Assembly (NCBI RefSeq): GCF_024346955.1
Contig: NZ_AP024884.1
Location: 744,001 to 808,000, forward strand
Source of the DNA: Vibrio mangrovi
Lineage (GTDB): Bacteria > Pseudomonadota > Gammaproteobacteria > Enterobacterales > Vibrionaceae
Reading direction: 5' to 3'
Length of the DNA stretch: 64,000 nucleotides
Position numbers and translations under genes: made by a program. Numbering within the stretch: the stretch's first letter is position 1; every line of letters starts with the position of its first letter. Positions 53,196-62,707 of the stretch are shown piece after piece. Under the pieces are notes generated by a model. It was given only the letters and a program-made list of their open reading frames with translations. It did no database searches and was not told where the DNA came from.

Positions 53196-54479
53196 ATGTC
53201 ATATTTACACCCCCGAACTCAACGTTCATCCATCAAGAAACACCGCTTCCCGGTCAAGAAATTAGCTGTTGCTTGTCTGGGTGGTCTCCTTATCGGCTTA
53301 AGTCAACAAGCATGGGCTGTCGAATCCCTGTCGGTTTCCGGTAATAAAATCTATGCAGGAAACACTATCAAAAGCTTCTCCGGCAACAGTCTGTTCTGGA
53401 GTAATAATGAATGGGGAGGAGAAAAGTTTTATACCGCCGAAACGGTCAAAATGCTCAGAGAAGAATGGAATTCAAGCATCGTCAGAGCTTCTATGGGTAT
53501 TCAGGAAGAAGGTGGTTACCTTGAAGATCCGGCCGGCAACAAAGCAAAAGTTGAAACTGTTGTCGATGCTGCGATTGCCAACGATATGTATGTCATCATC
53601 GACTGGCATTCCCATCATGCTGAAGATAATGTCGATGAGGCTGTCAGCTTCTTCCGGGAAATGGCTCAAAAGTATGGTGACAAACCCAATGTCATCTATG
53701 AAATTTACAATGAGCCACTGCAAATTTCCTGGGATAACGTTATCAAACCCTATGCAGAAAAAGTCATCGCCGCCATCCGTGCAATCGATCCGGATAACCT
53801 GATCGTTGTCGGAACACCAACCTGGTCACAGGATGTGGATATAGCATCCTGGAATCCAATCAATGGCACGAATATCGCCTATACCCTGCACTTCTATGCT
53901 GGCACACATGGTCAATATTTAAGGGATAAAGCCAATACAGCAATGAACAATGGCATTGCTCTGTTTGTCACCGAATGGGGCACCGTCAATGCAGACGGAG
54001 ACGGTAATGTGAATGAAGCAGAAACCGACACCTGGATTAACTTCCTGAAAGATCATGATCTCAGTAATGCCAACTGGGCACTCAACGATAAGAAGGAAGG
54101 CGCTTCGACCTTCTATCCGGACACCATGACACTGACACCATCCGGTACGAAAGTGAAATCGATCATTGCAAACTGGCCTCATCATCTCGACGACGCTCCG
54201 GATACTCCAGACAACCCGGATACTCCGGACAATCCAGATACTCCGGACAACCCAGACAACCCGGGTGATAATTCCGATCCATCTCAAACCGGCGACTGTT
54301 CCGGGGTAAATATCTATCCGAACTGGACCAGCAAAGATTGGGAAGGCGGCGGTTACACCCATAATAACGCCGGTGATTATATGGTTTATCAGGATAAACT
54401 TTATCAGGCAAACTGGTATACCTCTTCAATGCCCGGCAGCGATGGCTCCTGGACACTGGTTGGGAATTGTACAAATTAA
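53196..54479 (+). CDS. Secreted GH5 endoglucanase with C-terminal CBM5/12-like domain
   Basis: 427 residues from ATG 53196 (AGAGG 6 bases before; ATG 53175 is an alternative). Signal peptide ends near AWA. GH5 barrel (about 45-325) has the acid/base Glu in IYNEPL and the nucleophile Glu in FVTEWGT. A linker of repeated PDTPDN units follows, then a C-terminal module (about 375-427) with aromatic residues (NWTSKDWEGG, YQANWYTS) typical of CBM5/12. It cuts beta-1,4-glucans outside the cell. Followed by a strong terminator. Confidence 0.92.
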   Translation: MSYLHPRTQRSSIKKHRFPVKKLAVACLGGLLIGLSQQAWAVESLSVSGNKIYAGNTIKSFSGNSLFWSNNEWGGEKFYTAETVKMLREEWNSSIVRASMGIQEEGGYLEDPAGNKAKVETVVDAAIANDMYVIIDWHSHHAEDNVDEAVSFFREMAQKYGDKPNVIYEIYNEPLQISWDNVIKPYAEKVIAAIRAIDPDNLIVVGTPTWSQDVDIASWNPINGTNIAYTLHFYAGTHGQYLRDKANTAMNNGIALFVTEWGTVNADGDGNVNEAETDTWINFLKDHDLSNANWALNDKKEGASTFYPDTMTLTPSGTKVKSIIANWPHHLDDAPDTPDNPDTPDNPDTPDNPDNPGDNSDPSQTGDCSGVNIYPNWTSKDWEGGGYTHNNAGDYMVYQDKLYQANWYTSSMPGSDGSWTLVGNCTN

Positions 54480-54509
54480 ACCATCATCCCTGACTTGCTT
54501 ATTTATATA

Positions 54510-54534
54510 GCCAGCATCAATTGCTGGCTTTTTT
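54510..54534 (+). terminator. Terminator of the GH5 cellulase gene
   Basis: GCCAGCA / TGCTGGC stem, 5-base loop, then six T. Confidence 0.9.
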
Positions 54535-54799
54535 ATCTCCATATGATGTAAGTATCACATTTCTTTTATTTCGACTATTTCTCTCTGCATCAGATATGCA
54601 ACCCGTTGTTGCATAAATGAAAACTTAGTTCGCTGCTTATATCTTATTTTTCTATTGAAATTAAAAATCAATTTATTTTCAATTACTTAAATCGATTACA
54701 TTATAAAATATGATAATTATACAAATTATTAGATCATTTACCCACCATGTAACAATAAAGTAAAATAAAAAGCTAAAAATCAACCAAAATATAGAAAAT
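54535..54799. promoter_or_regulatory. AT-rich promoter region of the POT transporter gene
   Basis: About 265 very AT-rich bases before ATG 54800. No clear ribosome site or operator; transcription control cannot be read here. Confidence 0.4.
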
Positions 54800-56191
54800 A
54801 TGAACAATAATCATCAATTTTTTGGTCATCCTCGTGGCCTGTTCCTTTTGTTTGGTACTGAATTGTGGGAACGTTTTTCTTACTACGCAATGCGGGCAAT
54901 CCTGGTTTTATACCTCACAGATACAACATTAAACGGAGGCATGGGCTGGACGACCAAAGAGGCATTGGATCTCTATGGTATCTATACCGGGCTGGTCTAC
55001 ATTACTCCCTTAGTTGGTGGCTGGTTTGCCGATAACTATTTCGGTCAGCGCCGTTCAATTCTGGCTGGTGGTGCATTCATGGCCATGGGTCAATTTACAC
55101 TGGCAATACCTCATCAATTGCTCGGATTAGATGCAGCACACGGTTTCTATCTTGGTCTGACACTCCTGATCATCGGTAATGGTCTGTTTAAACCAAATAT
55201 CTCCACTATGGTGGGCGATTTGTATGAAGAAGGTGATCACCGCCGGGACGGTGCATTCACCATTTTTTATATGGGAATCAATCTGGGTGCATTACTGGCT
55301 GGAATTATCTCCGGAATTGCCACCAACAACTTTGGCTGGAAAGCTGGCTTTGTTGCTGCGGGAATCGGGATGCTCATCAGTCTGGTGACTCAAATGCTGC
55401 TCGCGCAACGCTGGCTGGGAGACATCGGCCGCAAACCTGCCGCTGTCCGTGATTTACAACAGAAAAATTCGACTTCCGGTAAAAAAGAACCGCTGACGAA
55501 AGAAGAAATTGATCGGATGAAAGTCATCCTCATCATGGGCCTTTTTGTGATTGTCTTCTGGGCTGGTTTTGAGCAGGCCGGTGGCCTGATGAATCTGTAT
55601 ACCCAACAATATACAGACCGGATGATCGGTAGTTTTGAAGTCCCTGCGGCATGGTTTCAGTCACTGAATCCATTTTTCATTATTGTCTGCGCTCCACTAA
55701 TCGCAGCCTTATGGGTGAAACTAGGCCGGCGTGAACCCAATTCACCGGTAAAATTTGCATTCGGGCTGTTTTTCCTGGCGATCGGTTTCCTGTGTATGAT
55801 TGGTGCCGTACTCGAACAGGGAGGAGATACCACCGTCAAAACATCCATGTTATGGCTGGTTGGTGCTTTCTTCTTCCATACTATCGGGGAACTGTGTCTA
55901 TCTCCGATTGGTTTGTCCATGACAACCAAACTGGCTCCGCTTCGTCTTGCTTCGCTGATGATGGGTGTCTGGTTTGGATTTAACGCCATTGCCAACTATG
56001 TTGCCGGTCTGATCGGTGCGCACGTCGGAGACTTTGGTGCTCTGACTATTTTCGGTGGAATTGCTGTCACAGCAACAATTTCCGGCCTCCTCTTACTACT
56101 CTTTTCCAATCAGCTGGTTCTGTGGATGCATGGTGCAGAGCAAGTTACCCATCTCAATAAAACACCAGAAGAAGCGACACAAACAGCATAA
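54800..56191 (+). CDS. POT/PTR-family proton-coupled peptide transporter
   Basis: 463 residues, twelve or more membrane helices. The family motif ELWERFSYY (ExxERFxYY) and the PTR2 signature GNGLFKPNIST and FYMGINLGALL are all visible. It imports di- and tripeptides with protons through the inner membrane. It is close to DtpA/TppB-type proteins. No good ribosome site is seen before ATG 54800. Confidence 0.93.
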   Translation: MNNNHQFFGHPRGLFLLFGTELWERFSYYAMRAILVLYLTDTTLNGGMGWTTKEALDLYGIYTGLVYITPLVGGWFADNYFGQRRSILAGGAFMAMGQFTLAIPHQLLGLDAAHGFYLGLTLLIIGNGLFKPNISTMVGDLYEEGDHRRDGAFTIFYMGINLGALLAGIISGIATNNFGWKAGFVAAGIGMLISLVTQMLLAQRWLGDIGRKPAAVRDLQQKNSTSGKKEPLTKEEIDRMKVILIMGLFVIVFWAGFEQAGGLMNLYTQQYTDRMIGSFEVPAAWFQSLNPFFIIVCAPLIAALWVKLGRREPNSPVKFAFGLFFLAIGFLCMIGAVLEQGGDTTVKTSMLWLVGAFFFHTIGELCLSPIGLSMTTKLAPLRLASLMMGVWFGFNAIANYVAGLIGAHVGDFGALTIFGGIAVTATISGLLLLLFSNQLVLWMHGAEQVTHLNKTPEEATQTA

Positions 56192-56221
56192 TTGCTACTT
56201 GTTCACTAAGTCATATCATCA

Positions 56222-56246
56222 ACAGAGAGCCGTTCAGGCTCTCTGT
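56222..56246. terminator. Hairpin between the transporter and xylB
   Basis: ACAGAGAGCC / GGCTCTCTGT stem with a 5-base loop. Only a weak T-run (ATACTTTC) follows on the plus strand. It may end the transporter transcript. Confidence 0.5.
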
Positions 56247-56330
56247 ATACTTTCAACTATAGCATGACGATAACTCAAATCTCTGCCTTGCCTCTAATCC
56301 TGTGATTCTTGCTGAAACCGTATCTTGAGA

Positions 56331-57842
56331 TCATTTGGGGATATTGTTTCCTTTCGCTGAATCTGCCACAGCAAATACCGGCTGTAACTGACGGTATAAT
56401 TGCTGATAGGTTGTCCGTTTTTGCCGGTAAGTTTCTCTCTTCTGCATATCCGGAACATGTCTTTCAATCAGTGCCGGGGAAGGACAGACATCCCGGGGCG
56501 TCAGCTCTGACGTCACTGCCAGCATTGCCAGCCGAGCAGCACCTAGAGCCGGGCCGACATCACCACCCTGACGATACACCAACGGTAATTGCACAATATC
56601 TGCTAGCATCTGACGCCAGTAACGGCTACGCGCACCACCACCAATCAACGCCACCTCTTCAGGAATCAATCCAGTCTGATGCAACGCATCGAAACCATCA
56701 GCAAAAGCAAAGCCAACCCCTTCCAGTACAGCCACAACCAAATCGTATTTCGAAGTACTGTGAGTCATCCCGAAAAACACGCCCTTAGCATGAGGATCAT
56801 TATGCGGTGTCCGTTCACCGGACAGATAAGGAAGAAAAACAACTTCCGTACCGGGATCAACCGAATGCGCCCTTTTGCTAAACTCTGTTTCCGTTTCACT
56901 GAGCATTTGTTCGACATCAGAAAATCCGGTCAGTTGGCATACCCAGTTCAAGCAGGAAGCCGCACTCAGAATGACTGACATCGTGTGCCAGGTATCCGGT
57001 AATGCGTGACAAAAGCTGTGTAATGCCGAATCCGGATTAGCAAGGAAGCCGTCGCTGACTGCAAAATAAACCCCGGATGTTCCCAGTGACAACATGGCCT
57101 GACCGGGTTCGATAATCCCGACACCCACAGCACCTGCTGCATTATCTCCGCCTCCGGCAATGACCGGCACCTGCGGCATTCCCCATGCCTGAGCCAGTGC
57201 AGGACTGAGTGTTCCGGTAATGGCATTCCCTTCAAACAGCTCCGGCATCTGATGCCGGGTCAATCCGGTTGCCGCGAGCAGTTCATCGCTCCAGTCCCGT
57301 CTGGCAACATCAAGCCACATAGTTCCGGCAGCGTCCGACATGTCCGAGGCATAGGTTCCGGTCATCCGGTAACGCAGATAATCTTTCGGCAACAGCACTT
57401 TATCTACACGGGCAAAAATATCCGGCTCATGCTCAGCCACCCAAAGTAGCTTCGGTGCAGTAAATCCGGGCATCATCATATTTCCCGTGATCTGACGGCT
57501 AGCCGGAACCCGACGTTCAAGCTCTGCACATTCTGCTTTACAGCGTCCGTCGTTCCACAGAATCGCCGGACGCAAAATCTCGCCCTGCCAATCCAGCAGA
57601 ACCGCACCATGCATCTGTCCGGATAGACCGATAGCTTTAACTGCAGCAAGATCATACTGTTTGCCTAATTCCTGAACTGCCTGACATGTTGCCTGCCACC
57701 AGCTGTGCGGATCCTGTTCAGACCACAGCGGAAACGGACGGGAAATGTCCAGTGGTACAACCTGACTTCCCAGCACTTCTCCACTTGCAGAAACCACAAT
57801 AACTTTGACACCTGATGTTCCTAAATCGATTCCAACATACAT
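56331..57842 (-). CDS. xylB: Xylulokinase
   Basis: 503 residues, FGGY family. YVGIDLGTSGVKV, GLSGQMHGAVLLD, and FLPYLSGERTPHNDP are all present; the last two are typical of xylulokinases. It makes xylulose-5-phosphate from xylulose with ATP. AAGGG lies 6 bases before ATG 57842. It is divergent from xylR (248-base gap). No xylA or transporter is adjacent on either side. Confidence 0.93.
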   Translation of the reverse strand: MYVGIDLGTSGVKVIVVSASGEVLGSQVVPLDISRPFPLWSEQDPHSWWQATCQAVQELGKQYDLAAVKAIGLSGQMHGAVLLDWQGEILRPAILWNDGRCKAECAELERRVPASRQITGNMMMPGFTAPKLLWVAEHEPDIFARVDKVLLPKDYLRYRMTGTYASDMSDAAGTMWLDVARRDWSDELLAATGLTRHQMPELFEGNAITGTLSPALAQAWGMPQVPVIAGGGDNAAGAVGVGIIEPGQAMLSLGTSGVYFAVSDGFLANPDSALHSFCHALPDTWHTMSVILSAASCLNWVCQLTGFSDVEQMLSETETEFSKRAHSVDPGTEVVFLPYLSGERTPHNDPHAKGVFFGMTHSTSKYDLVVAVLEGVGFAFADGFDALHQTGLIPEEVALIGGGARSRYWRQMLADIVQLPLVYRQGGDVGPALGAARLAMLAVTSELTPRDVCPSPALIERHVPDMQKRETYRQKRTTYQQLYRQLQPVFAVADSAKGNNIPK

Positions 57843-57974
57843 AAGCTACCCTTTCACTTTCCGGTAAATATACCCAGGCCACCCAAGATGCCGGATTCAT
57901 TCAGGCATATCCACGGTTTAGCCCTATTTTATATTCCTGAACATCATCATAATTCGCAGCTCCCAAGACACAAT

Positions 57975-57988
57975 TACGATTTTTCGTA
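57975..57988. promoter_or_regulatory. Palindrome in the xylB/xylR divergent region
   Basis: TACGA-TTTT-TCGTA, a perfect dyad midway between the two divergent starts. A candidate XylR site; I cannot match it to a known consensus. Confidence 0.4.
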
Positions 57989-58089
57989 GCCAGATTCATG
58001 GATTTAACGACTGAGTGAAGGATCACATTTAGCCCAATACCCGCCTGTTAGACTTGAAATTTATGGTCAAAATATAATCAAAATTATTT

Positions 58090-59358
58090 ATGAATAAACA
58101 GCCACTAATTACCTCTCTGAAAGCTTTCCCACACCATCAATACCGCAATCTCATGGAACGCCGCTACCGGATTACACTCTTGTTTAATGCCAACAAAGTC
58201 TATGACCGGGAAGTGATGGAAGGTATCGGAGAATATTTGCAAGCGTCCCAATGCAACTGGGATATTTATCTGGAAGAAGAGTTCACCACCCATCTGGAAA
58301 ACTTCCACACCTGGCGGGGCGATGGTGTCATTGCCGATTTTGATAATCCGGATATCAGAGCACTGCTCGAAGAGACATCGCTTCCGGTTGTTGCAATCGG
58401 AGGCTCTTATGAGCAGGCATCAGATTATCCGGATGTTCCCTATGTTGCCACTGATAATCAGGCATTGATTGAACTGGCTTTTCAGCATCTCAAAGGGAAA
58501 GGAATTGAAAATTTTGCTTTCTACGGCATGCCGAAGGAGTCATGGCGACGCTGGTCCCATGAACGGGAGCAAGCCTTTATTCACCTCTTACGGCGGGAAG
58601 GATACACCGGCTCGGTTTATCGGGGGAACGAAGTCAGCCCACAAACCTGGCAGTATGATATGAACCGCCTCGCTGACTGGTTACAGCAATTACCGACACC
58701 GGTCGGGATCATCGCCGTAACCGATGCCAGAGCCCGGCATCTGCTTCAGGTATGTGACCATCTGAAACTGATGGTTCCGGACAAAATTTCAGTAATTGGT
58801 ATTGATAATGAAGAACTGACCCGCTATCTGAGCCGGGTTTCCTTATCATCCGTTGCTCAGGGCTGTAAAGAGATGGGTTATCAGGCGGCCAAACTACTGC
58901 ACCGGCTGCTCAACACCGATCCTCAGGACAACGGGCAGTTAGCCAGCCTGAGACAAACCCGCCGTCTGGTTCCTCCGACTCAGGTTCATGCCAGACAAAG
59001 TACCGACTATCAGGCTCTCAAAGATCCCTACGTCATTCAGGCAATGCACTTTATTCGCCATCACGCCTGTAAAGGAATAAAAGTCGAGCAGGTGCTCGAT
59101 TATGTCGGGATCTCCCGCTCTAATATGGAAGTCCGTTTTAAAGAAGAATGTGGTCACTCCATTCATCAGGAGATCCATCACTCCAAACTGAAACAAGCCC
59201 GCCATCTGCTGGCAACAACAGCATTACCCGTGGCAGAAATTGCTGAGTTATGCGGTTATCCATCACTACAATACATGTACAGTGTGTTCAAAAAGCATCA
59301 GCGATGTACGCCGAAAGAATTCCGGAGACAACAGTCCCGGGAACAGCATCACTCCTGA
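58090..59358 (+). CDS. xylR: XylR, xylose-responsive AraC-family regulator
   Basis: 422 residues. It shares with E. coli XylR the RRYRITLLFNANKVYDREV start, GDGVIADFD, VIGIDNEELTRYLSR and the C-terminal double HTH (ACKGIKVEQVLDYVGISRSNMEVRFKEE). The N-terminal part binds xylose like a periplasmic sugar-binding protein, and the C-terminal AraC domain binds DNA. Compared with E. coli, about 20 extra residues precede the conserved start; ATG 58153 would give the usual length. Neither start has a good ribosome site. Confidence 0.93.
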   Translation: MNKQPLITSLKAFPHHQYRNLMERRYRITLLFNANKVYDREVMEGIGEYLQASQCNWDIYLEEEFTTHLENFHTWRGDGVIADFDNPDIRALLEETSLPVVAIGGSYEQASDYPDVPYVATDNQALIELAFQHLKGKGIENFAFYGMPKESWRRWSHEREQAFIHLLRREGYTGSVYRGNEVSPQTWQYDMNRLADWLQQLPTPVGIIAVTDARARHLLQVCDHLKLMVPDKISVIGIDNEELTRYLSRVSLSSVAQGCKEMGYQAAKLLHRLLNTDPQDNGQLASLRQTRRLVPPTQVHARQSTDYQALKDPYVIQAMHFIRHHACKGIKVEQVLDYVGISRSNMEVRFKEECGHSIHQEIHHSKLKQARHLLATTALPVAEIAELCGYPSLQYMYSVFKKHQRCTPKEFRRQQSREQHHS

Positions 59359-59499
59359 AACTACTAACACACAAAAATCATCTATAAGTCTCCACCGTAC
59401 CTTCTATGGTCACGGTGGACTGACTTATTGATATCTATCTGGCATCTGAAATTAGAACTGCTTTCAAGAACCTTGAATGAGCTTCAGAACTGACAGATA

Positions 59500-61500
59500 T
59501 TACGAGTTAGGTGCTATTTCGATCAGACGTTCAAACCATAACATTTTTAAAATACTTATCGATTCCGAATTCAGTGCCCCCGTAAGTGAACCGATCGGAT
59601 TTGCACCAGCCTGACATTGATTGAGTAAATGATAAATTTCTTCAGAAACCGGATAATCCACATATTTGGTTTTATGCGTTAAATAAAACTTTCTCTGCAT
59701 GTTGCCTTTCTCTACTTCATCATAACTTTGAGTAAGGCGGATATAAGACGGAATAGTGACAGATAACTGTAGTAACTGGTGCTCATCAATTTCTTTTTTC
59801 CGGACAATAAAATCAGCAACAACCAATACATCCAGATCGCAGGTCAGAAAATTAACTACCGCATCAGTCACTGTGGTAACAATAGGTTCAGCATGATTGT
59901 TAAACGATGTGTTTAATAAAACCGGACAATCGGTTTGTTTACGGAATTCGTCGATCAAATGCCAGTATTTTGGATTATCTTCACGGGTAACCGTCTGAAT
60001 CCGGGCGGAGTTATCTGCGTGAGTGACACTCGCCAGCCACTCACGATAAGGCTCTTTTACTGGTACAACATGTGTCATAAAATCCAGTTGGCAAATTGTT
60101 TCCGGGATTTCAAAAATTTCATTTGCATATTCGGCCAAAACAGATGGCGCGAAAGGACGAAAATCTTCGCGATGTTTTACAATACGATTAATCCGGGAGC
60201 GATTTTCAACTGGACGAGGATCGGCCAGAATACTCCGGTTTCCTAACGCCCGGGGACCATATTCTGCTCTTCCCTGACACCAACCGACAATACAGTTATC
60301 AGCCAACAGACGAGCAACTTCGGTTGCAATATCACCTGAATGAGTAATCTCAAGTAATGGCATCCATTTTTCCAGTGCTGAGCGTATTTCAGGTTCATCC
60401 CCCAGATCCGGGCCAAGAAATGGATTGAATTTAATTGGACGCGGTATCTTCACTGCTGCATCTTCTGTAGCCAATATTGCAGCCCCCAGCGCGCATCCCC
60501 CATCATGACTAACCGGAGAAACAAAGATTTCATCAAATAATCCGGCACTTAATAGCCGACCATTTGCAGCTGAGTTTTGAGCAACGCCTCCAGACATAAT
60601 CAGAGAATCAGTCAGTGTTTCTTTCTGCCAGAACCCAACAATATCAAGAATAATGTCCTCAACAACCAATTGTAGTGATGCAGCCAGATCCTTGTGTGTC
60701 TGAGTGATTTCTGCATTTTTCGCTCGCGGTTCAACATGCCGGGCTAATATGCTATAGATTTCCGGAGCAGACAAAAACTCATATCGATGCGGCCCGTTTT
60801 GTCTATACAAAGACTGCACTAATGGTTTGAATTTATGAGGATCACCATATGAACTTAACCCCATTACCTTGTACTCGTCCTGATAAGAGAAACCGAGAAA
60901 TCGAGTCACATTGAGATAAAAAATTCCGATAGACTGGACTCTGGAAAGAACATCCAGCATTTGAAACTCACCATCGGGATAAATACAACCAATTAATCCG
61001 GAAACTTCTTCACCGATGCCATCGGTCACAAACACAAGAGATTTCTCTGCGCCACCATATGGAAGTGCACTTTTTGCATGGCACAAGTGATGGTCATAAA
61101 ATTTTAGCTTCGCAGCAATTTGGTGAAGCTCTTCATGGCAGCTAAACCCCTGAAGCCTTCGTGCAATCATGGTTCGGAGGTCCATATCTCGTTGAGGACG
61201 CCCAAGCTCGATTTGACGTATGACTGCTCCTGCGGTTAAAAACATTTCATTCAGATAAATCGCAATAACATCAATGTCATCAAGCGTGATATTCGCCTGC
61301 TGTAATACATATTTTATTGCATTTTCTGGAAATAAATTTGTGTGTTTAATACGGTTCAAGCGCTCTTCTTCTACAGCAGCGATCACTTTCCCATCAATAA
61401 CCAAAGCTGCCGCACTGTCATGGGAAAGTGTCTCTGCCCACAACTGAAAGTCGTTTGAAAATAGTGTATCAATTCCCCCGGAAAGGCCTAATACTTTCAT
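59500..61500 (-). CDS. O-carbamoyltransferase (NodU/CmcH/TobZ family)
   Basis: 666 residues. The N-terminal Kae1-like domain has SHDSAAALVIDG, VEEERLNR and the metal site DHHLCHAKSA (His137, His138, His141). The C-terminal half contains the YrdC-like/TobZ region and GRAEYGPRALGNRSILADP. It transfers a carbamoyl group from carbamoyl phosphate via carbamoyl-AMP to a hydroxyl of a sugar or antibiotic. AGGAAAACTG precedes ATG 61500. It is the third gene of a minus-strand operon with a kinase-like and a PHP-like gene. Confidence 0.9.
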   Translation of the reverse strand: MKVLGLSGGIDTLFSNDFQLWAETLSHDSAAALVIDGKVIAAVEEERLNRIKHTNLFPENAIKYVLQQANITLDDIDVIAIYLNEMFLTAGAVIRQIELGRPQRDMDLRTMIARRLQGFSCHEELHQIAAKLKFYDHHLCHAKSALPYGGAEKSLVFVTDGIGEEVSGLIGCIYPDGEFQMLDVLSRVQSIGIFYLNVTRFLGFSYQDEYKVMGLSSYGDPHKFKPLVQSLYRQNGPHRYEFLSAPEIYSILARHVEPRAKNAEITQTHKDLAASLQLVVEDIILDIVGFWQKETLTDSLIMSGGVAQNSAANGRLLSAGLFDEIFVSPVSHDGGCALGAAILATEDAAVKIPRPIKFNPFLGPDLGDEPEIRSALEKWMPLLEITHSGDIATEVARLLADNCIVGWCQGRAEYGPRALGNRSILADPRPVENRSRINRIVKHREDFRPFAPSVLAEYANEIFEIPETICQLDFMTHVVPVKEPYREWLASVTHADNSARIQTVTREDNPKYWHLIDEFRKQTDCPVLLNTSFNNHAEPIVTTVTDAVVNFLTCDLDVLVVADFIVRKKEIDEHQLLQLSVTIPSYIRLTQSYDEVEKGNMQRKFYLTHKTKYVDYPVSEEIYHLLNQCQAGANPIGSLTGALNSESISILKMLWFERLIEIAPNS

Positions 61501-61657
61501 CAGTTTTCCTATTCATGTTGTCTATACTCAAATGAGTTCAAAGCATTATTCTGCAAACGTCTCAGCTGCTAAAGTGATCATTTCTCTCGCAGCTATTTAA
61601 CTCAACGGTGAAAGAAGAGCGTGAGAGAATTACGTCTTCTTTCACTTGAACCACAGT

Positions 61658-62641
61658 TCATTTAATTGTTTCCATCAAATACTTGAGAAAACCTATATGA
61701 TGGGAAAAATATTCCGTAGAAAAATATCCGCAGCCAACAATATTCTGTCGTTCCAATTCATATCCCAAAAACCAGAGCTGGCGCAATATTACAAATTCTT
61801 TTAGCAAGTCAATCGATTGAGGCGGTAAATTCCCCTGGGTTAAATAACCCTGTAAAAAAGCTTGCCGACATTCTTCCGGTTGCCAACGCAGCATACTCGC
61901 CCAACAATAAGTAGCGAGATCATATAACCGCCATCCTGGCCCACAAAAATCAAAATCGAAAAAGAATAGCTGTTCCCCGGAGATTCTCGCATTCCCTGCA
62001 TGTGCATCTCCATGACATAATCCCCATGACAATGAAGAAAGAGCCTGATGTGTTAACCGCAGTTTTAAAAGTTGTTCAACCTGCTCCAATACTTGTTTGT
62101 TATCAGGAGTAATACTCTTCTGCGACATCAATTTTTCCATCGGCTGACGAAAGAGCACATCGAGATCTATCGGTTTACGTGTCTCAGTCATGGGTAACAA
62201 GTCAAAAGACTGATGTAGCTTAGCCATGTTCACACCAAAAGTTTCTGCCTGCTGGCTACTGGCATAATCCGGCGGATGCCCTGCTACCCATTCAAACAAA
62301 ATCGCGTACCGTTTTCCTTCAGGTGCTTCAAATGTGATAATCGGGTCTTTTGATTCAGGTATCACCGGACTTGCAACAATCTCTGCAATCAGCCCCAATT
62401 GTTCGAGTAATTTAAGTTCTGACCGAATCTCCGCGAGGCTACGCCAACCATATCGATAAACTCGCAAAGCATAATGATGTCCGATAGTTTTAAGACGATA
62501 GGTATCATTACATCCACGAAAGAAGAACTCACAGCCGTTATATGCCGGAAGGTTAAAATACCCTGCAACAGTTGGACCTATTACATTTCCGTTAAGGCGA
62601 CTCTCTATCACCGCAGATTCATTGTGCCGGGCAGTATTCAC
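61658..62641 (-). CDS. APH-family small-molecule kinase
   Basis: 327 residues from GTG 62641 (AGAGG 6 bases before). Brenner-type motif HGDAHAGN (His210, Asp212) and DFDFCGPG (metal-binding Asp) are clear. The fold is the aminoglycoside-phosphotransferase/choline-kinase type. The natural substrate could be a sugar, amino alcohol or biosynthetic intermediate; antibiotic resistance is not shown. It lies between a PHP-like gene and a carbamoyltransferase gene (157-base gap). Confidence 0.88.
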   Translation of the reverse strand: MNTARHNESAVIESRLNGNVIGPTVAGYFNLPAYNGCEFFFRGCNDTYRLKTIGHHYALRVYRYGWRSLAEIRSELKLLEQLGLIAEIVASPVIPESKDPIITFEAPEGKRYAILFEWVAGHPPDYASSQQAETFGVNMAKLHQSFDLLPMTETRKPIDLDVLFRQPMEKLMSQKSITPDNKQVLEQVEQLLKLRLTHQALSSLSWGLCHGDAHAGNARISGEQLFFFDFDFCGPGWRLYDLATYCWASMLRWQPEECRQAFLQGYLTQGNLPPQSIDLLKEFVILRQLWFLGYELERQNIVGCGYFSTEYFSHHIGFLKYLMETIK

Positions 62642-62707
62642 TGTATACCTCTCTTAAAACACCAGAGCTGATGCTGAAAAAATTCTGTATCAGAGCATCA
62701 AAAGAAC

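Noticed and set aside
61518..61550. TATACTCAAATGAGTTCAAAG as a second ERIC-like copy
   Set aside because: Only one half-arm with several mismatches; no complementary arm found.
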